Part shown: positions 25,145 to 31,145 of the stretch, piece by piece
Layout: the number at the start of each line of letters is the position of its first letter
Position numbering within the stretch: the stretch's first letter is position 1
Assembly (NCBI GenBank): GCA_020845495.1
Contig: JADLFM010000126.1
Span: forward strand, 1-31,145
Direction of reading: 5' to 3'
DNA length: 31,145 bases
Origin: Chloroflexota bacterium
Lineage (GTDB): Bacteria; Chloroflexota; UBA6077; JACCZL01
Notes under the pieces: generated by a model
What the model saw: only the letters and a program-made list of their open reading frames with translations
The model's database searches: none
Told to the model about the DNA's origin: nothing
Made by a program: the position numbers and the translations under genes

Positions 25145-25357
25145 GTTATATGTACTTCCAGCAGCTACTATGGTAGCGCGCGGGCGTCACCGCTCGTGCC
25201 AGTAAGCTAGCGGGGCCAGGCAGTTGGAGGCATCCGATGGCTTCCGTGCGGCCTGGGATGCCTGTGGTTCGGCCACGCGGTGGACCGCACTACGCGCCTC
25301 CAGGCATCATGCCAGCATCCCCGTGCTGACTGCGCGGGGCGTGAGGAGGTCGTAGTC

Positions 25358-25966
25358 ATGGCACGTCCGCCGATCAATCCCCATCCGGTCGACTGGTCCG
25401 GCGAGAACCCTGGCATGGTCCTGATGGCCACTCCGGGCGGGCCGCCCACATGTATGGTGTCGTTCTTCCGAGTCGTGGTCTCGCCGCACGGCCCAGGTCA
25501 TGCGGCGTTCATCGTGACCGATCCGACGAACGCCGGTCAGGGCGATCACGTCAACGCCTGCTTCACCGACAACGAGCCGCTCGCGCGCTACCTGCTCTCC
25601 GATTTCCTGTCGAAGTTCGGAGCGTGGCGCAACCTGCCGGCCCTCCAGAACCTTCGCTTCGCCAGCGCCGATACGTTCACCCACACTGGCGACCACAAGA
25701 CGGCCTGGACGGAGCGGGTCACTGGGAGCGGCATCGACGTGACGCTCACCTGGAGCGAGCTCGTGGAGCCGTTCCTCGTGGAGTACATGAAGGAGCAGTC
25801 GGCAACCGGCCATCACGAGATGTTCTCGCTGTTCGTGCCGGCCCGCGCGGCGACGGTCGTTGCGAACGGGGTGCGAGGGCAGGGCGCTCCTGGCCCGCGC
25901 GACCAGTTCGGTAAGCAGGGCAGCACCGCGTTCCTGGCCTTCTCCGAGACCTGGGTCAAGGCTTGA
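25358..25966 (+). CDS. Conserved-looking hypothetical protein, 202 aa
   Basis: The ATG at 25358 has GAGGAGG eight bases upstream, which fixes the start. The protein is soluble, has no signal peptide or membrane span, and is of mixed composition with several aromatic residues. It has a hydrophobic core segment (MVSFFRVVVSPHG), a W/H-rich middle (TFTHTGDHKTAW) and a TGHHEMFSLFVPA segment near residue 150 that could bind a metal or form a beta sheet. I do not recognise the family. It is a single gene: divergent from the NnrS-like gene (213-bp gap) and convergent with the 62-aa gene, with a strong hairpin between the two. Confidence 0.8.
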   Translation: MARPPINPHPVDWSGENPGMVLMATPGGPPTCMVSFFRVVVSPHGPGHAAFIVTDPTNAGQGDHVNACFTDNEPLARYLLSDFLSKFGAWRNLPALQNLRFASADTFTHTGDHKTAWTERVTGSGIDVTLTWSELVEPFLVEYMKEQSATGHHEMFSLFVPARAATVVANGVRGQGAPGPRDQFGKQGSTAFLAFSETWVKA

Positions 25967-26059
25967 GCCCCCCGGCCACGGCGCGCTCGTGGGCGTGCCG
26001 GCGGCCAGGGAGCAGGATGAACGACGCCAGCCCCGGATGCCTGATCCTCGAGACACATG

Positions 26060-26089
26060 GGAGGGCACCCGCCCAGGTGGGCGCCCTCC
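26060..26089. terminator. Hairpin terminator-like structure between convergent genes
   Basis: GGAGGGCACCC (26060-26070) and GGGCGCCCTCC (26079-26089) pair over eleven positions with one mismatch, across an 8-base loop. It lies 94 bases after the 202-aa gene and 31 bases after the end of the convergent 62-aa gene, so it can serve both. There is no long T-tract on either side. Confidence 0.55.
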
Positions 26090-26119
26090 TATGGAACACC
26101 CCGGCCCGAGTGGCGGCGA

Positions 26120-26308
26120 CTACTTCTTCGTCAGGCTCGGCTGGCCTGCGCCGGTGTACTGACCGATCCGGCGCTTCGGATCCCGAGCCTCCGTTTGCTT
26201 CTCCTCGACGTCGTACTCCCGCCCGTCGTGCGATCGTGGATTGAAGGTGTTCTTGGTGGCCGAATCCTTATCGCCACCCTTTGACTTGTAGCTGGCTTTG
26301 TCTGGCAT
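26120..26308 (-). CDS. Small charged hydrophilic protein, 62 aa, unknown
   Basis: Started at the ATG at 26308, which has GGAGGA five bases upstream. The protein is almost devoid of hydrophobic residues and is rich in Lys, Asp, Glu, Arg, Ser and Gly (for example the SKGGDKDSATKN and EEKQTEARDPKRR segments), so it is probably disordered or folds only with a partner such as nucleic acid. No cysteine is present. I do not recognise the family. The ribosome site and the clean stop before a hairpin support it as a real gene. Confidence 0.65.
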   Translation of the reverse strand: MPDKASYKSKGGDKDSATKNTFNPRSHDGREYDVEEKQTEARDPKRRIGQYTGAGQPSLTKK

Positions 26309-26650
26309 AGCATCCTCCGAGGTCGTAGTACGCAAGCGACACCATCTCCGCCCTCACCAGAGGTAAGCGCAACCCGCGTGCCCACGCTCAACCGTCGATC
26401 TACGCTGGCGCGGCCGCTGGCCGCGCCGAGGCTCCGCAAGGCGCAGCGCACGACCGCGACCGAGTGCTCGTCGATCCTGGTAACGACATCGCGCCCAAAA
26501 AGCTTGGCAAACGTTGAGATCTCGCTATACTAGCCGGCAGGAGTCACGATCGCGTCACAATCTGCCCCCGCGGAGTGCTGGCGTCGTGGCATCCTCATTC
26601 ATCTCGCGCTGTCGTCGCAGTTTCTCAGTGACCACGGGGAAGAGGGAACC
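26309..26650. other. 342-bp divergent intergenic region
   Basis: It lies between the minus-strand 62-aa gene and the plus-strand zinc-ribbon gene. A good plus-strand promoter is at 26504-26531. A local repeat-like palindromic stretch (about 26409-26432, gcgcggccgctggccgcgcc) can form a short GC hairpin. No other gene is supported. Confidence 0.55.
26504..26531 (+). promoter_or_regulatory. Sigma-70-type promoter, near consensus
   Basis: TTGGCA (26504-26509) and TATACT (26526-26531) are separated by 16 bases and each differs from consensus at one or two positions. This is the best promoter in the window. It would give a 5' leader of about 110 bases before the zinc-ribbon gene at 26651. Confidence 0.6.
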
Positions 26651-26887
26651 ATGCAGGAGCGACAGGCGCCCCTGCCGTCAAAGCCGATCCACTGCCGGGT
26701 GTGCACCATCCTGATCGGCCAGGGGTACGAGGAGCGGCGGCCCATCCCACTCACGCATGGGCGCGGGTATGTGTGCGGCCAGTGCTACGCCTCAATACGC
26801 CGCCAGACGCTGCGGCGCGCGGCGGAACGCGAGGCCGAGGCCCAGCAGCAGAACACGAGCGCCTGTTCGCTGCCGAATGGCCGATGA
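26651..26887 (+). CDS. Small zinc-ribbon protein, 78 aa
   Basis: The ATG at 26651 follows a GAGGGA-type ribosome site. Two CxxC pairs (C15/C18 in HCRVC, C42/C45 in VCGQC) form a treble-clef or ribbon-type zinc site. The C-terminal third is a charged, Arg/Glu/Gln-rich helix (about 49-68). There is no enzyme domain. Such small ribbons often act as protein or nucleic-acid adaptors. It overlaps the next gene by 11 bases, so the two are co-translated. The family is not recognised. Confidence 0.7.
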   Translation: MQERQAPLPSKPIHCRVCTILIGQGYEERRPIPLTHGRGYVCGQCYASIRRQTLRRAAEREAEAQQQNTSACSLPNGR

Positions 26888-27305
26888 CCGCGCCGAGGCG
26901 TGGCTACGGCTGAAGCGAGCGGCGGCCGAACGGCTCGACGAGCAAGTCCAACAGGCGCTCGTGGGCGCAGCGACTCGCGCCTGGGGACGCGGGCGCTTTC
27001 GGCGACCGCACTGGCAGGTCGTACGAGCACCGGACGACGCGTCATGGCGCGCCTACAACTACCTGGGCTCGGCCGAGGGTGAGCACCGCTACCTCGAGTT
27101 AGGGGTCATCGCGCACCTGGACCCGGAGGGAAACCTCGTGGGCTATGGGGTCGACGACGGCGTGCATTTCATCGGCCTGCACGACACCAGCGACTACGGC
27201 CTACAGCGCGGACTGGACCATATCCGCCAGCAGCGCCGCCAGGTACGCGCACACGCGCAGCCGGTCTACGACCACCCGATCCGCCCGTATCCTGAGGAAA
27301 CCTGA
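26877..27305 (+). CDS. Hypothetical protein, 142 aa, downstream partner of the zinc-ribbon protein
   Basis: The start is taken as the ATG at 26877, where the protein begins with a charged helix (DDRAEAWLRLKRAAAERLDEQV); the reading frame stays open upstream but that part is the shadow of the zinc-ribbon gene. The protein is soluble, with a basic first half (WGRGRFRRPHWQVVR), a middle that looks like beta strands (HRYLELGVIAHLDPEGNLVGYGV) and a His/Arg/Gln-rich tail. I recognise no family. The 11-bp overlap with the zinc-ribbon gene indicates coupled expression from the promoter at 26504. Confidence 0.65.
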   Translation: MADDRAEAWLRLKRAAAERLDEQVQQALVGAATRAWGRGRFRRPHWQVVRAPDDASWRAYNYLGSAEGEHRYLELGVIAHLDPEGNLVGYGVDDGVHFIGLHDTSDYGLQRGLDHIRQQRRQVRAHAQPVYDHPIRPYPEET

Positions 27306-27425
27306 CGAGCGCTGGCCAACAGCCCCGAATCTCGACCGCGTCCGCTCGGCCCACATCGCTATCCGTAACGAGACCCGGCAAACACTGATCCAGATCAGCC
27401 GCTCGTTGGGCCTATGCGGTCGAGG

Positions 27426-28589
27426 TCAGCCGCTCACATCCGGGCCAAGCAGGCCGGTCGTCATCAGGTCCGTCAAGACGGTCAGCAGCCGACTGCACTC
27501 TTCGAGGGGCCGGGCAGCCAGCCGGATAGAGCGCGGCAGGCCGAACGACGTGGCGTCGCGCACCAGAATGCCGCGCCGGAGCAGTTCCGTGCGCGCCGTC
27601 GTGCCGTCCCCCACTTCCACCAGCCAGAAGTTGGTTCGCGACGGCACGCAGGGCAGCCCCAGCCGCTCCAGGCCATCGACGAGCGAGACACGAGCGCGCC
27701 GCGCGAGCCGCCGGCCGGCCGTCAGGTGCTCCTCGTCGCCGAGCGCCGCCAGGCCGGCCGTCTGAGCGAAGGCGTTGACACTCCAGGGCGGCTGCGCCGA
27801 CGCCAGCACGTCCACGACGACCGGATCCGCCACCACGTACCCGAGCCGCAGGCCGGCCAGTCCGTAGCTCTTGGTCAGCGAGCGCACGACGACCACCCGG
27901 CGATCCTGACGGAGCGCGAGCGCCGACGTGACGCCTTCCGCGAAGTCGATGTACGCCTCATCTACCACCAGCAGCGTCTCACCGCATGCCGCGAGGATGG
28001 CTTTCAGATCGGCGAGATCGAGCGCTTGCCCGGTCGGATTGTTCGGGTTGCAGAGGAAGGCGAGACGGGGCTGCATGGCGCGGATCGTCTGGCAGATTTC
28101 GTCCACGTCCGGCCGAAACTCTACGCCCGAGCTCGCCACCACTTCGCGCACTGCGGCCCCCTGGCGGGCCGCCGCGGCGGCATACTCCCCGAAGGTTGGT
28201 CCGACGATCAGCACGCGGTCATCCGTGGACAGGTACGTCTGCGCCAGCAGCCAGAGCAGCTCGATGGAGCCGTTGCCTACCAGGATGTCGTCCGCGCGGA
28301 CGTCGTGAGCCGTGGCGAGCGCCGACCGCAGGCGGACGCAGCGGGTGTCGGGATAGGGCGCTGGATCGACGAGCGCGATGGCACGCTGTGCGCGCGGCGA
28401 TGCGCCGAGAGGGTTCTGATTGACGCTAAAGTCGAGTAGCGCTTCGGGTCGGATCCCGAGCGCCGCAAGCTCGACGAAGTCCGGCCCGCCATGCGCGACG
28501 GGTGGCATCCAGCGCAGGCGTGGCGCCGGCAGTTGAGGTCTGCCGGCGCTCACCCCGGCGTGGTCGGTTGTGCCACCATCCTCAGGCAT
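27426..28589 (-). CDS. Class I/II PLP aminotransferase, HisC/CobD-like
   Basis: This 387-residue fold-type I PLP enzyme has the Schiff-base lysine K240 (SLTKSYGLAGLRLGY), the substrate/cofactor segments NPNNPTG at 181-187 and VDEAYIDF at 209-216 (D210 binds the pyridine nitrogen), and GNGSIELLWLLA at about 105-116. The N-terminus has HGGPDF, then DFSVNQNPLG at about 53-62, wording shared by histidinol-phosphate aminotransferases and by CobD threonine-phosphate decarboxylases. The HGG element favours the CobD side, but no cobalamin gene and no histidine gene is nearby, so the substrate is left open. The first 27 residues may be untranslated, with M28 an alternative start. It lies 80 bp downstream of the CoA-transferase-like pair on the same strand. 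Confidence 0.85.
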   Translation of the reverse strand: MPEDGGTTDHAGVSAGRPQLPAPRLRWMPPVAHGGPDFVELAALGIRPEALLDFSVNQNPLGASPRAQRAIALVDPAPYPDTRCVRLRSALATAHDVRADDILVGNGSIELLWLLAQTYLSTDDRVLIVGPTFGEYAAAAARQGAAVREVVASSGVEFRPDVDEICQTIRAMQPRLAFLCNPNNPTGQALDLADLKAILAACGETLLVVDEAYIDFAEGVTSALALRQDRRVVVVRSLTKSYGLAGLRLGYVVADPVVVDVLASAQPPWSVNAFAQTAGLAALGDEEHLTAGRRLARRARVSLVDGLERLGLPCVPSRTNFWLVEVGDGTTARTELLRRGILVRDATSFGLPRSIRLAARPLEECSRLLTVLTDLMTTGLLGPDVSG

Positions 28590-28669
28590 CAGCCCGGCCC
28601 TCGGTTCACCACACCCATCCTCGGCTCACCAGCCCCACCCCTCCCGTACTCGGTGTGCCCGCTCGCTAC

Positions 28670-29404
28670 TCACCTACGCTCCAGATCGCGCAGCCGGTCC
28701 GGGTCGACCTCGTTGAGCGCGCGTAGCTCGGCCGGCGTCGGCAGTGGGGTGGCTGGCCAGGGTCTGTCGGCGGCCAGCGCGAAGCCAGTTCGCTCGATCA
28801 CCTCTTCGGGCGACGAGGATGGATGGACCGACTCAACCTGAAGCCGGCCTTGCACGCGTCGGAAGACGCACAGCGGCGTCACCACTCGGTCGACGTTGCC
28901 AGCGGCGGTCACGAAGTCCAGCCGCTCCACGAACGAGCGCCGGCTGTGCTCGGCGCGCGAGACGATCGTCCGCCCGGCGGTCGGCATCAAGACGGCAGCG
29001 CCGCCACCGCCCGGCAGCTTGATCTTGGGGCGATCCGGCGGCCCGATGACCGAGACGTTGGTTCGGCCCTGGCCGTCGACCTGGGCTGCTCCCAGGAACA
29101 CGGTATCGACGCCACCGCGCATGCAGAGGTCGTAGAAGTCCTCGTTGGAGAGGATCGCGGCCGAGCCGAACGCGAGTTCCGGGTCGGTGGTGGAGCGCGG
29201 GAGTGCGCGCGGCTCGGAATTGATGCCGCCAGCGATGTTCAGCGCCTGAAGCCCCGGCGCATGTAGTCGCCGAGCGACGGCCACTGCCACCATCGGCAGG
29301 ATCGAGTTGACGCCATGAAAGGCGATCTCGCCGTTCCGCAGCAGCCGCGCCATCGAGAGGACGACCAGATCGATGGGCCGCCAGGGATCGTCGCGGCCGG
29401 TCAT
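28670..29404 (-). CDS. CoA-transferase-fold beta subunit (GctB/IpdB-like)
   Basis: This 244-residue protein is the usual length for the beta subunit of class I CoA-transferases. It has the typical FLGAAQVDGQGRTNVSVIG and LPGGGGAA segments (about 101-140) and a C-terminal block of the VHPSSSPEEVIERTGF type. From memory of glutaconate CoA-transferase, the catalytic glutamate lies in a VESG segment; the matching position here reads NIAG (I57), so the glutamate seems to be missing. That would point to a hydrolase of the IpdAB kind, or another CoA-ester activity, rather than a transferase. The ATG overlaps the alpha-subunit stop (ATGA), so the two are co-translated. Confidence 0.82.
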   Translation of the reverse strand: MTGRDDPWRPIDLVVLSMARLLRNGEIAFHGVNSILPMVAVAVARRLHAPGLQALNIAGGINSEPRALPRSTTDPELAFGSAAILSNEDFYDLCMRGGVDTVFLGAAQVDGQGRTNVSVIGPPDRPKIKLPGGGGAAVLMPTAGRTIVSRAEHSRRSFVERLDFVTAAGNVDRVVTPLCVFRRVQGRLQVESVHPSSSPEEVIERTGFALAADRPWPATPLPTPAELRALNEVDPDRLRDLERR

Positions 29405-30360
29405 CCCCTGGCAGCGTCCCCGAGAGTCCGAACCAGAGTGGCCGGTCCTGGCTGGTTCGTCTCGTCTTCCACCGCCGGCGGTGCTGAGAGACGACGCTCG
29501 CTTGCTGCCGCTTCGTCCGCAAGCCGCGCCGTGGTGGCGAGGTCAGCACGGCGCGCCGCAAGGCCCGGCTCATCGGCGAGATATGCGGCGAACGCGGTAT
29601 CGTCGTCCAGGGCGGAAAGGTACCGCTCGACGGCCGGATAGTCGACCTGGTAGAGCGGATAGCAGGAGCCTGGCCATGCCCCACTCGGCGCCTCGACGAC
29701 GGCGGCCACGAGCACCTCGGGAACCGTGGTACGTTCGGGCTGGCGGGCCAACTCTTCGCGCGGCACGATCCGCTCGGCGGTCACAATCGTACGACGAGCG
29801 GCACGGGCCATCAGCCTGTCCCAAAAGGGCGAGCCGTAGATCCGCGCGTTCCCAGACATGTCGGCTTCCGGGACGTGAACGATGGCCCAATCGGGCTGGA
29901 GACGCGGCACAGCAACGAATTCCTGGTCGGTGTACGGGTCGCGCACCGTTTTAAGGCCAAGTGCCGCCACGAGATCGCTACCCTGGAAACCAGCGATCGG
30001 CAGGAAGGACACCCCTTGAGCCGCGGCCCGCAGCCCCGTCGCGATGCCCACTCAGGCATGCTCGTGGACCTGGAGGATGCCGCGCTCGGCGCGCGAGCGG
30101 AACGACGGCAGCATGCCAAGGCCAGCCTCCATCGTCGCGATCCCGACCGTCGCCTCATCGACCGCACCCGCCCGGCAGAGCAGATCGAGGTCGTAGCCAG
30201 GCGAGGGCTTGACGAAATGGAGCCCATGGCGCTCCTGCCGTGCTAGCTCGCGGGCGAAGGCGCCAGGAAAACGGTGCAGCAGGCTGCCGCCGAAGGCAAC
30301 GGTCGCGCCGTCAGGCACCAGCCGAGCGGCCTGAGAGAGTGCTACGCGCTTGTCGATCAC
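29401..30360 (-). pseudogene. CoA-transferase-fold alpha subunit interrupted by an in-frame TGA
   Basis: Read through, this is a 319-codon alpha subunit of normal length and sequence: a GTG start at 30360, the DGATVAFGGSLLH nucleotide-loop-like segment near residue 17, and FLPIAGFQGSDLV after the break. A TGA at 30052-30054 lies in the same frame after codon 102, in a conserved helical region (HEHA - stop - VGIATGLRAAAQG), and is followed directly by a GTG. The downstream part has no frameshift and runs to the beta-subunit start. Possible explanations are a nonsense mutation, a base-call error (TGG or TGC would restore the frame), or stop-restart at TGAGTG giving a two-piece subunit. TGA is a normal stop elsewhere in the window, so general recoding is not supported. 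Confidence 0.8.
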
Positions 30361-30510
30361 GCCGATGACGGTAGCACACTGGCTCGGCCGGTGCGTTCTC
30401 GGCCCAGGCGGGGCAGGCAGATTGCGGCCTGGTGAGGTGGGGAGCAGTCGCTCAGTCCACGATGCTGCCCCGTGTGCCGTCTGACCAGAAGGACGACAGT
30501 CCCCTCACCC

Positions 30511-30540
30511 TTGCAGGACGTTCGCCACCCTGGCGACAAT
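30511..30540 (+). promoter_or_regulatory. Possible leaderless promoter of ndk
   Basis: TTGCAG (30511-30516) and GACAAT (30535-30540) are 18 bases apart, and the ATG at 30548 lies seven bases after the -10. This is the same -10 to ATG distance as for moxR, and no Shine-Dalgarno site is present. The -10 match is only moderate. Confidence 0.3.
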
Positions 30541-30547
30541 CCCCGCC

Positions 30548-30997
30548 ATGGAACGAACACTTATCCTGATCAAGCCGGACGGCATCCAGCGCGGGCTGGT
30601 CGGTCCGATCCTGTCGCGCTTCGAGGCGCGTGGCCTGAAGATCGTCGGAATGAAGCTGATGCAGGTGCCGCTAGAGCTCGCACAACGACACTATGCCGAG
30701 CACGAGGGGAAGGCTTTCTACGAGGGGCTGCTCCGCTATATCCGGTCCGGTCCGGTCGTCGCGCTGGTGTTGGAAGGCAGCAACGCGATCTCGGCGGTCC
30801 GCAAGACGATCGGCACGACGAAGTCCTTCGAGGCCGAGCCGGGCTCGATTCGGGGTGACTACGCGCTCGAGGTCGGGCGGAACCTCGTACATGCTTCGGA
30901 CGGGCCTGAGTCCGCGCCGCGTGAAGTCGGGCTGTGGTTCAGCGATTCGGAATTGACGTCCTGGAGCCGCGAAACCGACCGCTGGATCTTCGAGTAG
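30548..30997 (+). CDS. ndk: Nucleoside diphosphate kinase
   Basis: This 149-residue protein is the normal length. ERTLILIKPDG with K9 opens the fold, and the active-site histidine is H115 in NLVHASDGPESA; the usual GSD after the histidine is ASD here, a minor change. It transfers the gamma phosphate of ATP to other nucleoside diphosphates through the phosphohistidine. It is a single gene, divergent from the CoA-transferase-like pair (187-bp gap), and is followed by a GAGGGCCCTC palindrome. Confidence 0.97.
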   Translation: MERTLILIKPDGIQRGLVGPILSRFEARGLKIVGMKLMQVPLELAQRHYAEHEGKAFYEGLLRYIRSGPVVALVLEGSNAISAVRKTIGTTKSFEAEPGSIRGDYALEVGRNLVHASDGPESAPREVGLWFSDSELTSWSRETDRWIFE

Positions 30998-31000
30998 GGG

Positions 31001-31035
31001 GAGGGCCCTCACCCCCAGCCCCCTCTCCCGCACGC
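31001..31035. repeat. Palindrome and truncated REP-like element after ndk
   Basis: GAGGGCCCTC (31001-31010) is a perfect 10-bp palindrome four bases after the ndk stop. It runs into CTCACCCCCAGCCCCCTCTCCCGC, which matches the left half of the 9409-9450 element with one change. The CCCGC-AC-GCGGG inner stem is present but the right outer arm is missing. Its position suits an ndk terminator. Confidence 0.6.
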
Positions 31036-31137
31036 GGGTTCATGGGCGGACAGTTTCGTCAAGTGCGCGAACGGTGGGAGAAAGGGAAGGCCGGCAAGGT
31101 GCCGAACTCCGGACAGTACGGGTGACGAACTCGAACT

Positions 31138-31145
31138 GAGGAGGA
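31138..31145 (+). promoter_or_regulatory. Ribosome-binding site of a gene beyond the right edge
   Basis: GAGGAGGA occupies the last eight bases of the window. It is a strong Shine-Dalgarno sequence, so a plus-strand start codon is expected within about ten bases beyond the end. Confidence 0.55.

Noticed and set aside
30049..30057. TGA read as selenocysteine
   Set aside because: No selenoprotein is known to me in this family, no SECIS hairpin is evident downstream, and the selenocysteine machinery cannot be checked in this window. Not excluded, but less likely than mutation or read error.

Overview
The window is GC-rich throughout and tightly packed with genes. There is no rRNA, tRNA, insertion sequence, phage gene or CRISPR array that I can see. 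The gene mix suggests a soil or thermophile-type bacterium, most likely Chloroflexota: a MoxR/DUF58/DUF4129 cluster, large NTPase-LuxR regulators, several GT-C type membrane glycosyltransferases, an NnrS-like membrane protein, and a threonine/proline-rich secreted protein with a zinc ribbon. The assignment rests on gene content only and is tentative. Several starts use GTG, and several neighbours overlap at ATGA or TGATG junctions.

Layout. (1) 1-3832: a 13-bp tandem repeat array, then a plus-strand operon moxR - DUF58 - DUF4129 (AAA+ chaperone, vWA-like partner, membrane protein). (2) 3869-6089, minus strand: a small membrane protein, and a two-gene signalling unit in which a GAF-GGDEF diguanylate cyclase overlaps a stand-alone CheY-like receiver. 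(3) 6345-9020, minus strand: a GT87-like membrane glycosyltransferase paired with a zinc-finger SAM methyltransferase, probably for surface glycan or lipid modification. (4) 9021-9626: a 0.6-kb non-coding stretch with a REP-like hairpin and other palindromes. (5) 9627-13846, minus strand: a berberine-bridge-type FAD oxidase and a large NTPase-TPR-LuxR regulator. (6) 14252-17148, plus strand, divergent from the regulator: PmtA-like methyltransferase - FGGY gluconokinase - enoyl-CoA hydratase. (7) 17342-19768, minus strand: an 808-residue low-complexity protein with signal peptide, KPEP and Thr-Pro extracellular repeats, one membrane span, Gly-rich GDPSLAR repeats and a C-terminal zinc ribbon. 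(8) 20017-23269, minus strand: two overlapping membrane glycosyltransferases. (9) 23534-25144: an NnrS-like membrane protein. (10) 25358-27305: an unknown 202-aa protein, a 62-aa charged protein, and a mini-operon of a 78-aa zinc-ribbon protein and a 142-aa unknown protein behind a near-consensus promoter. (11) 27426-30360, minus strand: a two-subunit CoA-transferase-fold enzyme, whose alpha subunit is interrupted by an in-frame TGA, and a HisC/CobD-like aminotransferase. (12) 30548-30997: ndk, a REP-like remnant, and the ribosome-binding site of a gene that starts just past the right edge.

The most unusual items are the 808-residue low-complexity zinc-ribbon protein, the split CoA-transferase-fold alpha subunit together with loss of the expected catalytic glutamate in the beta subunit, the 15-bp repeat that is translated in two frames at the GGDEF/receiver junction, and the 13-bp repeat array that ends just upstream of the moxR promoter. 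All functional calls come from reading motifs by eye; no database search was run.
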